Shown one piece after another: positions 45,250-58,149 of a stretch of 64,000 bases of DNA (position 1 is its first letter; every line of letters begins with the position of its first letter). The notes below the pieces were generated by a model. That model was not told the DNA's origin, ran no database searches, and saw nothing but the letters and a program-made list of their open reading frames with translations. Position numbers and translations under genes: made by a program. This stretch comes from Hericium rajendrae (lineage: Eukaryota; Basidiomycota; Agaricomycetes; Russulales; Hericiaceae): NCBI GenBank assembly GCA_033439255.1, contig CM065881.1:682001-746000 (forward strand). Reading direction: 5' to 3'.

Positions 45250-47516
45250 TGCTCACACTCATTGCGGCTTAGGACTAATGCATGCGACACGATAGAGGTT
45301 CGGCAGTGTGCATACAAGTTGCTTTTCCGAGGGATTCGGTAGCTGGGCTATGTATATGCTCGTCGAGGGACACGCTGTCGATCTCAATTTGCATGAGCGG
45401 TTGATGAACGGAGTCCGTCACCATGAAATTACTTATAACATCCATGAGTTAGAGCGAATGGTCCTATAGTTCACGGTTATCAGATATCTCAGCTCATACT
45501 CATCGGCACGAAGATCAGACGCAAGATTCTGATGAGCTAAGCGTTCATTGAAAAGCTCGGTATTCAGTGGAAACGACTTTGAATATGCATGTACTCAGCT
45601 GATACGCAATGCCTCTCTAGCCGATTCAGTGCGACTGCTGTGGGTACGTTCGTAATAATGCGGTGAAAAGGACGAAAAGCATGGATACTACAAGATGGAT
45701 AGGCTAGCTAATCTAACAGTCAAATCCATCCAACGACGACGGGAAAAAAACGAAGAGGACATCATATCCTCACTGCGCATTTCTAAAATGCCAAGCTGCA
45801 ATATTCAGACCAGTCAACAGGCCAGGAGATATCGACATCTGAGAAGCACAGCTCGGGCTCTTGGACGCGTCTAGTCAGCCCCGGGAGAGTCTAGAGTCTC
45901 TTCGAGACTTGGGACTACGTGCCTGGGTCTCTGCCACGAGATATTCGCATCTACGAGTGGGTGATAAAAGGATGCTTAATTGTTGACGTTAAGCATTTAC
46001 AGGACCAAGTCCATCGACAACTGCACGAAAGGCTTCCACTTCCATTATATATTATCAGTGCAAATACGCCAGCAAGAGGCGATCGGAATATGATGGCAAG
46101 GACCGTACCTATCTTGTTTCGTCAAGCTCTGCTTCAAGTTCAGCGACGGTCCAACATGACTTTCTCAGATGGACAGATCTTAGAAGCGGAGACGTTCTGT
46201 CCAAGGTTGACTTAGCCGAAGAAACTATGTCAAACGCGGAGGACGATGGCGAATTGAATTAAAGAGCCTCCAGTACTGCCCGCGGCCACGGCCGCACAAA
46301 AGGGCTAATTCTCATCTCACTCCGAGTCGCTTGCTCCGAGGTGGGACGGCAAGATTCTGCGGTTTATGTTGCCTAAATAAACTTTGTCATTGATTGTAGT
46401 AAGATTCACATTCTCTGACGAGTCATAATGCACCTTGGATGTGATGTGAGGAGGCTCTGCGGCGGGCCTTAGTTGCATGCGCTTTCTCGAGCCGCTTTGC
46501 TCGAGCCCTCAGTGCTTCTCTTCAAGTTCCAGTTCCTGAGTATGCTTGCGATCGACAGCTTTTTGAGCCAATGAGAAAGCCGACGCCGCCAAGGCAGCCT
46601 GGCTTATGCGCTTCGGACGATCCATGGGGTTCCGAATTCATGCTGTCACTTGCCTCCACTTGGAGGACCAGCTCATGGTGTCCAAACATAGCTGCCGCAG
46701 TAAACGTTGTAGGGAGAAATAACCAGTGGTACTCTAGTCCAGATTGGCAGATCGAAGATCGACAGGATGTAGAACAGGGTGTCGATGAGGGGGGACTGAA
46801 GACTTGGAAGAGTGAGCCTGCCATGAATGTTCCCAATCCGGGCCGGGCGGGAAACGGCCTGCCGGAGCCGAGCTCTTCGTTGGCGCGGCTTTGCAAACCG
46901 GGATAGCTTCTTATGTTACCACTATCACCACCCAGTCTAGATCTCCGAGTACGGCCTACATAGAAGATAGAATTAGTCGTTCTTCCTTCCTTCCTTCAAC
47001 GCCATGCAATAGACATGCTGTTCAAAGGCGCCAAGTATGCTGCTCCAATGCACTCAGGCACGCTGCTTCAATGCGCTCAGGTACGCACCAAGACTGTAGA
47101 GTTGCATATTGCAACGCTCCCAAATTTGAATTGCGTCGTCGTGGCATACTTGTCGCAAGTCGATTCAGAAGCTCGCGATTCTCCATAGAATCTGCTCGCC
47201 TCCGATAGTCAACGAATCCTATTAGCGGTTGCCTAGTGGTTACTGAGATTCTTTTTACAGCCTTATAATTATCCACCAGACTCAATTACCAGTGCGTTCT
47301 CCATGCGAGAGGTCCAAACGTTCACCATCCTGTTCGCTCCGGCATTGAACTAGGGTGACGTCATATTCCTTTGTTCGTTAGTGACTGATATCGGGGAAAG
47401 GCCTTTGTGGTCTTATTCTTCCATATAAATATCCGCCGTATGGATGCCTCTGGATATAGCTCCAAGGGTTTCTCGACCACCATCACTTCTCACCGTTACT
47501 TCTGTCCGCTCTCAAC
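45250..47516. other. Gene-free stretch between Tnp2 and the second gene
   Basis: Open frames up to 124 codons on both strands contradict each other. No splice-supported gene. A CGGCAGTG word at 45301-45308 resembles the MITE terminus, but no partner was found nearby. Confidence 0.4.
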
Positions 47517-50500
47517 ATGGATTATCCAGATGACTATCCCGCCCCCGATACGGACGACGAAGTGATGGACACTTTCCCTACTGAGAATGGTTCCTTCTCG
47601 CTCCCGCCGCCAGTTCAGTCAAAACGCCGCAGACTTGATGATTTTACGGACTCCGGTCCCGCACCGAAGGCTGCTCATAGATCTCGGGTTAGTGTGGGTG
47701 CCAAGGCACGACGTTCGGGTGCGGGAAGGGCCAGCCCACTTTCTCGACAGGTGCGATCTCCTTCAAAGCTGTTGATGATGAAACTAACCAATATATTGAT
47801 AGGGTAGCCAGAGGGCATCGGGTTCAGGGACGCGGAGAAACCAGGGGCAGAGTGTCCCAGCAGGCCAACCGAGTTCAGACTACGGACTCGCAAACTTTCA
47901 GGTGTGTAGCCATCATGGGGCTACCAGTCGCCCGAGAGGTATACGTATACTGACAGAAGGGTTTTGCAACTAGTTCAATCCGAGAGTCTCAATTGTGCCT
48001 GAGCCGCCAGCGTTTCTGCAGGAGTCCTGGGGGGGATATTTTCGGGTTAATCCCACACTTATGGTGATCTATCAGTTCGAATACTTCCTGTTATGCACGC
48101 TCTGACACTCAGCGTGCTCAGCCTCAATCCGTTTACCATCAAGCGTACGGAAACTATCACGGACAGCAGCATGGCCAAGCTTCCGACCCATCGCCATCAT
48201 CTCAGACGTTCCAGCCTTCACCACAGCGGTATCCAACAGCTCAGACCCCTGGAGGTCCCTCGGCATTTGCCTATTATCAGGGCCAGGAGCCGGCTACAGC
48301 TCATACAACACGCCAAGATGGATATTCAATGCCGGGAACTTCGCCCAGCGGGTCGACCCCATCTGGTCCATCGTCTCATCCTGCTTATTATCAAGGAACA
48401 AGGCGTGTATTGCGTTCCTCTTGGCACATTTCCAAGTTTAACACATTTTGTTAGCTTGCCTTCTTTTTCTACTGGACCTCCCCAGGCCCAGGGCTTTCCC
48501 TATGCTGGCGCGTCTCCCCATGCTGGCGCGCTGTCCCATGCTGGCGCGTCGCTGCATGCTGGCGCGTCGCTGCATGCTGGTGCGTCGCCGCATGCTGGCG
48601 CGTCGCCCCCTGCCCGCGTGTCACCGCATGCTGGCACGTCGCCCCCTGCCCGCGCGTCGCCGCATGCTGGCGCGTCGCCCCCTGCCCGCGCGTCGCCCCC
48701 TGCCTGCGCGTCCCCCCCTGCCCGCGCGTCGCCCCATGCCCGCGCGTCGCCCCATGCCGATGCGTCGCCGCAGGCTAGTGCGCTGCCGCAGGCTAGCACG
48801 TCGCCCCGTGATGGCAGGTCGCCTCACGGGTACCCCTCGCCCCATGGTGGTACGTCGCCCCATGGTGGCACGTCGCCCCATAGTGGCAGGTCGCTCCACG
48901 GTGGCACGACACCCCACGGTGGCACGACACCCCACGATGGCACATCGCCCCACGGGTACGCGTCTCCCATTGCTAACGCGGCTCCCCCGGCACACGCTTC
49001 CGCCTTTTCGAGTGGGCCTGCCTTTTCCACTGGGCCTGCATTTACCAGTGGGCATCTCTTTACCAGTGGGCATCCCTCTACCGGTGGGCCTCCCTTTACC
49101 GGCACTCCTCCGGACTTGCACTCGCCTGCGGCGCATACGGTGGAACAGCCTTATTCATATGTAAATCCATATGCGCCTGCTCAAGAGCCGGCATCTCTAC
49201 CTGATGCACTGCACTTCTCTACGATACCCCCTTTCTCGGTGCAACCGCCGCCCTTTTCCTATGTCGGATCTGCGACGCCTTTGACAATGCCTCAGCCCTA
49301 TGCATCGCATCTTCCGCATCCATACATGCAGGATTTCCATAGTAACGTTTCACCACACATTCGGGCCTACCCTTACCATTTTGACCCTTCGACACTACCT
49401 CCGACATCCTCACGCAATGCTGATCCATCAGTCGCTGGGTTGGGTTCGCAGGTAATGATCTGCTTTCGAGGCGTCGGGTTAGTGCTCAGTACTGATATAC
49501 TTCTGTTCTTCAGTATGCGCCATCACCGAACAGCCAAGAATTTGATGATCCTGCTCAGACTTCATCTAGGTCGCAGGCGGATTGGGCTCAAATGTCGTCC
49601 AACTCGAAGGGGAAGCAGAGGGTGCGGGATGACGACCCCGGGCTGAACGATGACGAATCTGACTACAGCGATGAAGATCCCGAGATCAGCGGTGTTCATG
49701 AAGCCGATAACGTACGTATCATGTCTATGCATTTTGTACGAGAGGCTGCTAACTTCGCCCATGTGTAACAGACCGCGGACACCGGGGGTCTTCCTCCAGT
49801 ATCTCAGTTCGCGAACGCCATGCTCGCTATGCAACAGGACATGCATCAATTTATGATGCAGACTTCGCGTGCCGTCGGATCTGCTCTGGACAGAATGTCC
49901 CAATTTCTTCAAACCCACAGTGCTTCATTGCCATCTGGAGCTTCAGCTTCGGCCACAGGCTCCGGCCCTGCTGGTCCGTCTTCGGGTGCGGCGTTCAACC
50001 AGGTGCCCATAGACAGCGAAATGTATGCCCAGCATGACACGCATCCTGACAAACTTCCGGATATATATAAGAATCATAAGCAACACAACCGTCTTCGTGT
50101 AAGCTCTTCCATTGTCAGTACTGCTACTCTCTGACTTAGATCTCTCAGTATCATATTCGACAACATCTTTGCCGCCTTCTCCGTATCAAGAAGTTTAAAT
50201 ACCTCATCAACGGCCCTGAACCGCTGACACTAGCAGAGATCGAGGCGTATAACAACCAGGAAATCGGCTGCATCGAGATAACGCGTGAGAATTTCCGCGT
50301 CGATTTCTTCCAGTCCAGGTCGGCACCGTTCAATCAAGAAGCCATTCATCTCTTTGCCCAAGACTTCTGCGACCGCATTCTGAATTGCGGCTGGTATTCT
50401 GTTTCTATCCCGCACAAAGATCTGTCGCCTCTGGATCGCAAGCTCTTAGATCAAAATTATGTCAAGTTTTGCTTCTACAACGCTCTCAAGTACGCCGGTG

Positions 50501-51178
50501 AACGATATAGACAACAACGTCAAGGCCTCTCTGAGGACGAGATAAATCTACGGTTGAAGGCCATGGCAAGGCGTAGCCGGAAATATAGGGTATTACTTTT
50601 CTCTTTTTTGGCAGTAGTGATGAGTTTACTGATGTCGATTATTACAGTTATTCAAAGCGCGCCTCGGGACGGTGTTAAATATTCCTCACCTCCGTCGACA
50701 CTTTGCGCTGCTACGAGCCACTACCACACTGGCTGTGAGCTCTGACGAAGAAGATGTCTATCAACCTGATCTGGACGATCAGAGGAGGATTTTCAGGCGC
50801 GTCAGCCCAGGATGGCGCAGCCGTCAGTTCGCAAACTTCTTCTTCGAAGTCGACCGAGACACCTCAGAACTGGACAGGTCAAGGGTCGGCATGCGCGTCA
50901 AGCCTGGAGCTGCACGTCGCAAGAGGATGCACACGGCGGAGGTGAACAACAATCGAGTTGCGCCACCCGGTCTTCATAGAAACTGCTACGACCTCCATTT
51001 CCTCTCCACTCTGTGCCCGCATGAACTGGAGCAGCTCAGAATGATCAATTCTGACTATAATTTCGACGTCAGCAGGCATCATCAGAACGCCAGCGCTACT
51101 GCAGATCAGCCAGAAGCCGGGCCGAGTTCAAGACCACCGCAACCAACGGTCGAAGAGGTTTCAGACTCAGGGTCTTAA
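47517..51178 (+). CDS. Large transposon-associated protein with hexapeptide repeats
   Basis: About ten exons. Exon 1 is 47517-47750 (start MDYPDDYPAPDTDDEVMDTF; nuclear-type PVQSKRRRLDD) and exon 2 is 47803-47901. Then comes a short exon beginning FNPRVSIVPEPP, a Gln/Tyr/Pro-rich exon (QPQSVYHQAYGNYHGQQ), and an exon dominated by SPHAGA-type repeats. Acidic exons (DDESDYSDEDPEISG) follow. A folded C-terminal part runs to 51178: RIKKFKYLINGPEPLTLAEI, ENFRVDFFQSRSAPFNQEA, CFYNALKYAGERYRQQRQGL, HLRRHFALLR, SPGWRSRQFANFFFEVDRD and APPGLHRNCYDLHFLSTL. I recall this C-terminal layout as a very common Agaricomycete family found near transposons, with no established role. It lies 2.3 kb downstream of Tnp2 on the same strand and is a paralog of the gene split at 1950-5955. 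It could be a DNA-binding partner of the transposase (inference). Confidence 0.65.
48490..48970 (+). repeat. 18-bp coding minisatellite (SPHAGA/SPPARA/SPHGGT)
   Basis: Some 25 tandem 18-bp units (for example CATGCTGGCGCGTCGCCC) lie in frame inside the 47517 gene. The units change in blocks from SPHAGA to SPPARA to SPHGGT along the array, showing local homogenisation. Confidence 0.85.
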
Positions 51179-51355
51179 CATGTTTCCAGCGGCTCTGCGT
51201 CGCACTAGAGGACAAGGCTTGAATTGAAGTGGGCACTATTTATCACATCAGGAACAAAGTGTATACCGTATATTATATGCCCGTCTGTCGACGGCTTTGG
51301 CTAAATTCGAAATAACCTGTCGCTGTATTGATTGTGGATGATTGAAGGCCCAGTG

Positions 51356-52712
51356 GCACGTAAATCTAATCTCTGAGCAGACCTTACGCAGAAGATAGTC
51401 ATTCTGTCAGGGGCGCCGAGAGCAACAAACTCGTGGTTCGGCCAAACGAGATAACCAAGTTAAGTGGTGCTCAGGCTCTGCTCCGTGGTGACGATCGAAT
51501 GTAGGAAGCCGATGATGGACACCAGCCTATAGCGAATACGACTGCTACATGACTTCCTTCCTGGGTTATCACCCCGCCGGAGCCATTTCGGAGTGCCAAA
51601 ACCCCCCTGCACGCCGCAGTCCTCAACGTCTGGTGAGTTTCACATTGGCGGGGGTGGATCACGCCCGGTGTGACCGGTCCGGGAACCCCGCCCATTGCTG
51701 CAGCTCGCAGGTGTGACACCGTGCGCAAGCAGATCGTGATCGCGTGCTACTCACTGAAGTACTGACGCTTGGTCAAGTACACCATGTCAAAGCTACACAC
51801 ATACTATTAGGACTGGGGAATAGTATACAGGGATTGCAACCCAGATATATGCGCATCCGTGCGGGTTTCGGATAGCGCTGAGAGGTCTGCATATCGCGCG
51901 CCCGCGGCGGGGGAACTGACGCGCCCAGCACCAAGCAAGCAGAAGGGCCTGCCCAACAGCTGACTCAGTGACTGTTGCCCGTCGTGTATGGTGGGGCACG
52001 TGAAGCGGCAAAATTGAAGGAAGGAACTGCGTCGCGCTTGCGCATAACCCCGGCAGCATGGGTCGCGACTTCCGCTGCTCTCCACTCTGCGACATTGGCG
52101 TTGTCCCTCGCATGCCGATCGAGAGGTTTCTGATAGTGTGTTGTGCATTGCGTGGGTCGTGAGGGGTAGTGTGATGGCGAGATAGCAGGGAATGGATCGG
52201 GGATAACCTCGAACGGACATACACAACTCGCCTTCGTGAACCTCAAATATTGACTGAGCACCTTCATATATCACTATCTCAGAGTGTCCAGACCACTTAA
52301 TTTCGACTTTCGAAGGCAACATAAGGCAGAACCACAAAGAGCATGAGGTGGTTAAGATGTCGCAACACGTGAGGACGCCGGCCTTCGGACTTTGCTCGTC
52401 AACCATGTGTGCGCCTTCGACGTGTTCAAGTTCAGCGTCATTATTGTGGCGCATATCGACCAGCAGGACTGCGGGAGCAACGACCTTATCATCTGCCACG
52501 ACCCGCAAATGAACTTGACGTCCTTATCACCAAGTAGTTGTCAACGAAAATCTGACATACCTACAAGCATCTAATATGCAACACGAATGCGCGAAAACAC
52601 ACTCCGCATGCATCATGACATGCCACGTTCCAGGCGACAAAGAGCTCAGGTTTAAAGCAGCTGTGAGCTGGTTTCAGTCCCCATCAACCTTTGCGAATTT
52701 TGCAACTCTAGT
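51356..52712. other. Unassigned stretch with a dispersed repeat
   Basis: Holds the second copy of the 70-bp repeat (51652-51720) and, just before it, a segment with AACCAAGTTAAGTGGTGCTC and CCGTGGTGACGATCG that is faintly 5S-rRNA-like. A 233-codon minus frame (51807-52508) is unsupported. Confidence 0.35.
51652..51720. repeat. Dispersed 70-bp repeat, copy 2
   Basis: Matches 9801-9869 with about seven differences; same orientation. Confidence 0.6.
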
Positions 52713-54113
52713 ATGCCCTCCCCGAAGAGGCAGCGTCTTGTATTGACCATTACCTCTGGTACTCAACAGGCCGTCATTCCGCGGCACTGCCTTATTCTAC
52801 CAACGGAGCTCGTCTATCTTATCCTTGCCGAGGCCATTGGCGCATACTTCCGCGACGTTATCCTCGGTCACCATGATACACTCTACATTCAGGTCGTTCC
52901 TAATTTGCTTCTTGTCTCTCAAACCTTCCGGGGTATCATGATCAAACTCCTTGAGCACTTGTGGGGAGGGAGCTTTACGACCGCAGTTGGCAGGTGAGAG
53001 GTAGCATTTTTGTGGTGCCATGTGGACGAGTGCTCAATGAGGGCATAGCCTTACGAAGGAATGCAGCATCGCAATGAATACCCTGCGTGTGTTTGCCCAT
53101 TTAGCCCATACATCCCCACGCAAGGTTTTCTCCGACCCAGAGCCACTTGTCCTCCGTAACCGCCTCTTCCGTCATCCGCTTCTTCCCTTCATGGTTCTGA
53201 GCAAGTATTATCTCTCCAACACCATCGCAATCAAAATGCACGCGTGTGCCTTCCGGTCTCATGAAATGCGCGACATCTTCGACTTGGGCGTGCTGCGAGT
53301 CTTGGTTGATTACCACTGCAGCATCCCCCACTTCGAGCGAGCGCTTTTGATCGGAGATGTCTGGTCTCAGCTGGTCGCGAAGGTCATCACCTGGCATAGG
53401 CGTACATAAATTTTGAACTCTTCTGCCAATCATTACTGACGGAACGACCTTCAAACCAGTTCATTCCCTTGCTACTGTCGTTGATGAGCTGCATAGCTTC
53501 TTCACCTTGTCAGTACGAGTCAGCATGCCGGTAAGGAACTTGATCATTGCGTTGCATCTGCGATCTCTTACCCCGGTTTCCCGCAAGGCTATGTCAAATC
53601 GCCGGCAGGTTGAACTGCGCAATCGCGTTGAAGGTGTTTACCCCAGAGCTTGCGAAGCTTCGGCATCGCTCCACTCCAAAATGATTCAGCTTTCTGCTTG
53701 TGATGTGGGAATCATCCCAACCTTTACCCGCAAGGATCTGCTCACGATCAGATTCAATCCCTTATTACGCATCCTGCACCGAGCAAGCCTGCACACCGGG
53801 CATTTCCTCCAGATCCAAGATATCGGGCTGGCATGCATCCGACTCTTTCTCTCAGATGAGGAAGTCGCAATGTATGTCCCTATTTCCAATTGAAACCTTT
53901 CGGTTAATCCTCTGTGAGAAATCACATTCCCCTATCTGGATATATTCCATCCTTTTGATCCTATGGCTTGTCACTTCCTGTTCTACATAGCAATCCCGTC
54001 TTTCAAATACATCACAGATACCATCACGAATTTCGAGCCTATCTCATCGCCGGAGCTGCGGCATCTTGTAGATTCCGATAGCACCATCCAAGATTGCTTG
54101 CCGATTCACTAGA
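52713..54113 (+). CDS. F-box-like protein
   Basis: Exon 1 (52713-52993) starts MPSPKRQRLVLTITSG and contains an F-box-like helix pair (LPTELVYLILAEAIGAYFRD, then NLLLVSQTFRGIMIKLLEHL). Exon 2 (from 53049) joins with matching phase and encodes TLRVFAHLAHTSPRKVFSDP and FMVLSKYYLSNTIAIKMHAC. Exon 3, after a GTACAT..CAG intron, has VVDELHSFFTLSVRVSMPV to DEEVA at about 53868, ending at GTATGT. A final coding block (YLDIFHPFDPMACHFLFYIA to CLPIH, stop at about 54111) is clearly coding-like, but its phase does not match the preceding donor, so either an exon edge is wrong or there is a frameshift. F-box proteins recruit substrates to SCF ubiquitin ligases; Agaricomycetes carry many. No leucine-rich repeats seen. 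Confidence 0.55.
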
Positions 54114-55381
54114 CCATAATCCTTCATATGTATAATGATACAGCTTCATCTGTACTCAATGAGACCGGCCAATACGTCAGTTGGAACGTGTTGTGGCTGC
54201 ATCCAGCTCCCCAGCGATACCTTCTCAGATTCTAGAAATATGTTCGTTAATAGCTATGCGCAAGTAAGGATACTTAAGTACTGTAAGGATGCAGGGTATT
54301 CACCGTGGGAACGCCCGATGAACTCTGATCAACGACCATCACTAGGTGCCGTCGCCTGTCACTGGAACTTGCTCGCGCCGAAGTTCCCTTCGCAAATGCT
54401 CTCACCGTATCGCGTCCAGCGATGGGCAAGCATACGCTTGAAAAGCGGAAGTGACGAGAATGAGTTGATGGCCTCAGTGACCGCGGCCACGGTTACCAGG
54501 TGCGTGTGGCTTCCACCCGTATCTTACAGCGGGCTTACGAGAGGGCCTCTCCAACGCGCTTACCGATCCTGTCATGCTTGAGTTTTGTTTGTCGTTCCGC
54601 CTCCTCCCTACTGCTCATTTGTGTGACCATGCGCTGACGTTTGCTTGGGACAGCAGAAAGTGATGCATCTTAACGACGCGCTTGCTCAACACGTGCACCA
54701 CCCTTCGACCCACCTTTCAGAATTCATGCTCTGGCTCGTGTTGCCACGAATGTCCACGAACCGGATGACAGCGCATCTCAATGTCAACGTGAGGTCCCAT
54801 ACTCACTGCAAATGAGATCTGAACTGGTACGCGGCTCGTGAAGAGCAGCAATAGCGGCAGGTAAAGGTGCATACCTAAACTTCCCCCTTCCGTCAGCAAC
54901 ATCCAGTAGAGCGCGCCTCATGCGTTCCAGGCTTATGGAGCATTGACTTATCCCATTCCAGGACCCGACTCCGTTTACAGGCGGGGTGGAGGTTCCGCCG
55001 GGAACTTGGGTTACTCTGGGAAAAAGAGGGTAAACGTGCGTGAGTTGAAGCGCAAGATTAATACACCGGAGATATGAACTATATGTTATGAGGCAGCGGT
55101 TCGACGAGTAATAGCCTACATTTCTGCTGGATGATGGTATATGGTCGACAGCAGTGACGTATGCATCTAAAGGAGTGGGTAAGTGCTATCAAACCAACAC
55201 GTATGGGAACCAAGCTGACCACCTCATAGTTTATAGTAGGGAATGGCCGTTAGCACGCGGCTTGCTCATGATATACATGCTTATATATCTGAGTATTAGC
55301 AAAACGATAGATACTCTGAAATCGTGATAGCAAAAAAGAGCACCAAGAAAGTTAATCAAGAAAGATATCGGACGAAAACCT
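54114..55381. other. Unassigned stretch
   Basis: A 148-codon plus frame (54135-54581) has no domain or splice support. Nothing else seen. Confidence 0.35.
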
Positions 55382-56214
55382 CTACTCGGCGCCGATTTGG
55401 GCCGCACATTCTTTGATGAAGCCTTGCTCTGTGAGCGCAGCGGCCAGCGGCCATCTCAGCACTGCCAGTCGATTGCGTGGATCGTGCTCCGCTATAGCGC
55501 GCAAGAGCTTGGATTGCGCGGTGCGCGACGCTTGCATAATGATCACCCTATGACTGCCGTCAATGGCGCCCCATACAAGCGTCAGACCGGCGGTCCTTTC
55601 ACGCTCGACATGTCGTGGCCACGCTTGAACGTCGCGATCCGCGCAAGACACGACGCGGGACAAAGTGGCATGCCCTCAAGACTGAGCACAGCAGGATGTT
55701 GGAGGAATGGACATAAAATAGAAAAAGGCAAGCGTACCATTTCATACTCATGCCGAACGACCGTGTTGATAATATGTCTCAATTCTTCAACTAAGAGCAC
55801 CGTGACGGCCTTTTTCAGTGCAGAGAGAAACACCGCCCTAGCGGTGCGCCTCACATTCAACTGCTGTCCGATGACGACCTCGTTCTGTCGAAGAGCTGAG
55901 CCTGGCAGGAGGCGAACGCATAGAACTTTAGCAGGATAGCCGTTGCGCCGCGGAATGGACTCTGCCCACCCGATGATGAAATCGGGCGTTCCTTGGAGGC
56001 GCGTGTTCTTCGAACCCGTCGGGTGTGTTGGCCATACCGCTGCCGCAGGGTCGGCGGCGGCGGCATTTTCAAGTACGCATTGATAGCTGTTGGTCTGAGA
56101 ACAGGATGGTTTCTGACCTGGCTGGAGTGGGAGGGATTCAGGAACGTACGCGGACGAAGGTTTGCAATAGCACTGAATCCACATATACATGAATAGACAT
56201 GTTGCTAACAAGAA
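55382..56214 (-). CDS. Uncharacterised protein, possibly inactivated
   Basis: The minus strand encodes a main exon (about 56165-55740) with SCSQTNSYQCVLENAAAADP, TPDFIIGWAESIPRRNGYPA, KVLCVRLLPGSALRQN and VTVLLVEELRHIINTVVRHE. It ends at a good donor (GTACGC). The last exon (to 55382) reads DVQAWPRHVERERTAGLTL, VWGAIDGSHRVIIMQASR and ends EQGFIKECAAQIGAE. With the obvious acceptor (CTCAG) the junction passes through a TGA, so the gene may be dead or may use another splice. The TPDF(I/V)I start followed by a (K/C)V-x-(I/V)-(R/K) strand resembles proteins with a nuclease-like fold that are multi-copy in Agaricomycetes; this is only a resemblance. The N-terminal exon is not placed. Confidence 0.45.
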
Positions 56215-58002
56215 CAGTGGACAAAAAGATGCAGAAAATAAAAGTCGAGTACTCGACACAGAGTGCAAGAAGAGTTAGAGCCTAGGGGGTGCTCGTTATG
56301 GAGTGTGCGTCGGTCGCAGCGAGCAGAGAGACTGACGCCCGCGCCTGTCGTATTTGGCACGGTCTCGGCGTACATATTCAGACCAAAACACCTTTTCCCT
56401 CGCCTGCTCGTATCTTGTGACCCTCCAACTTTTCCCGCATGCGCACCCGCCGCTGACGCGCACGACCTCATACGCACCAACGCACGCCACCCGACCTAGC
56501 ACATTGCCGTACAACTCGCGCACCTACGCGTGGACCCCGCTGCTGGCTTGACCGCACTCGCCCCATTCCCGTACATTCGACTCCCACCCGCCGAGCCTGC
56601 GCACGTTCGGGTACGCGTACATGCACCGCGCGCAGGTCCGCATCTGCACGTCGCCGGACAGCTTAGTGACCCGCTTTTGGCTCGCTCGCGTACAGTGCCG
56701 AGTCTTTCATGGCGCGTTCTGTCTCGTTCACAGCCAGGGACAAGCTCAAGACCGTATGGAGGGTTGTCATACTTGGATGGGTCAGACCCGAGCACCAGAC
56801 CGAGCCGATGTTGCCCTAATGAGTGATACAACGCCGATCCACGAAGCTTTCACTCGGGACAAAGCGCTTCTTAGGTGCGTTGGCACCGTTCCTCTGTAGT
56901 TTCAATGTGGGGCTGAACATCTCCTAGCACCATATGCGCTTTCCACCACCCGAGCACCGGCTGCCACTCCCTTCGCTTCGTCAGGAATTATGGAGTATAA
57001 CACATGCGTCAACACCTATCCACATCCACCACTTCATCCCGCAATACGGCGGCCCGCTGGTAGCTGCATCATTCACGCAGCCTCAGCGCAATCCCGCCGC
57101 TCGTCAATCGGCCTCGGCTGCATTCTCTCCATCCCGAACGGCACTTAGCGCATTATGACAAGACTGCGCCGGCCAAGATGTGCGCTTCGACGATGGTAGC
57201 ACCGATCTCCAGACCTCGTGGCACGCAGCGCTTTGGCAGATCAAAGAAGACAAGCGGAGGACGGGGGGGGAATGATTCAGGTTTACATGTCGCAGATTGC
57301 AACATGATTTAGAACTCACGTGCAACCTAAAGTTCGATGACTTGACGATGCGATATGACGCAGCCTTCACGCGCGATCGTCCGCAAGCGGAACATCGCCA
57401 GGCAACTCGTGCACCTGCGCTTGCGCTCCGCCTCTGGCTGGATTGCGTCGCCTCGTCCCCTCGAGTCCTGCGCGCGTCGTCTTGTCTGCGCCCACTCCAA
57501 ACCAGTCCACTTGCATGGTTTCTGTGGCTTCGTTTTTCTCATCCCCACTCCCGGGGCCATCGCATGGGACCAGAGCCTCTTCGAATGTTGAAAAGAGTCT
57601 CAACTCGTAGAGACGGGTTAAACTGCTCTTACAGACTAAGCTTGTCTTGGCTGCACAGTCAATATTCTATTTGGGGCCTTTCAAATTGATTCGAATTCAG
57701 TATCAGTCGCACGCACGCGATCACGACGTATACTGTATGATCCTTTGCCCAAAAGCTCCGAGTCTTTGCCCTGCCGTGTCGTCTTTATAACTTCTCTATG
57801 ATAGCTTTCGGGTGGAAATGTCAATGACCTTGCATACATAGTTTACATTAATGCCCACCACACGATAAGACATCCGACAGGATGCTCGTATGCTAGAATG
57901 AGAACGGTGCTTGTCGCCGCTACGATGAGATCCCGTCGACGTCGTCGACTCGACTTGCAATCACGTACATGAGGCTCGAAGCAAAAACATTGCGTCTCAA
58001 TT
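56215..58002. other. Unassigned stretch, partly GC-rich
   Basis: GC-rich, Arg/Pro-coding frames at 56450-56830 and 57300-57600 are open on both strands. No splice-supported gene. A tract of nine G lies at about 57264. Confidence 0.35.
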
Positions 58003-58070
58003 GCATCATGGTCGCATCCTGGTTGCATACTATAAATCGCCTCAATTGCATCCTGGTTGCATACTGTAAA
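58003..58070. promoter_or_regulatory. TTGCATC/GGTTGCATA cluster and TATA-like box before the RING gene
   Basis: CAATTGCATC and CCTGGTTGCATACT occur twice, 40 bases apart, with CTATAAA between them, 80-150 bases upstream of the RING gene start. Reverse complements match the ATGCAAC arrays at 17952 and 37010. Confidence 0.5.
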
Positions 58071-58149
58071 CCTGTCTCGATAGCATTTATGTATCGTCTC
58101 GGAGATGTAACAAGCATTGTTGGATCGCTCCCTATCTCCCAACAACACC

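Larger units (their letters stand above)
38040..51355 (+). mobile_element. Candidate composite CACTA-type element carrying Tnp2 and a second gene
   Basis: Tentative boundaries. CACTGGGC at 38040 and GCCCAGTG at 51348-51355 face each other, 385 bases before the Tnp2 start and 170 bases after the stop of the 47517 gene. Both genes point the same way. CACTG ends also flank the MITE at 21850. Plant En/Spm-type CACTA elements likewise carry a Tnp2-class gene and a second gene. Against it: the match is only 8 bp, and the flanking triplets (GAG, GCA) do not form a target duplication. Confidence 0.3.

Noticed and set aside
45301-45308. CGGCAGTG after the Tnp2 stop as an element terminus
   Set aside because: No matching CACTGCC upstream of Tnp2 and no target duplication; a 7-8 base match alone is weak.
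51807-52508. 233-codon minus-strand frame
   Set aside because: No recognisable motif, and overlapping frames look equally plausible; not supported.
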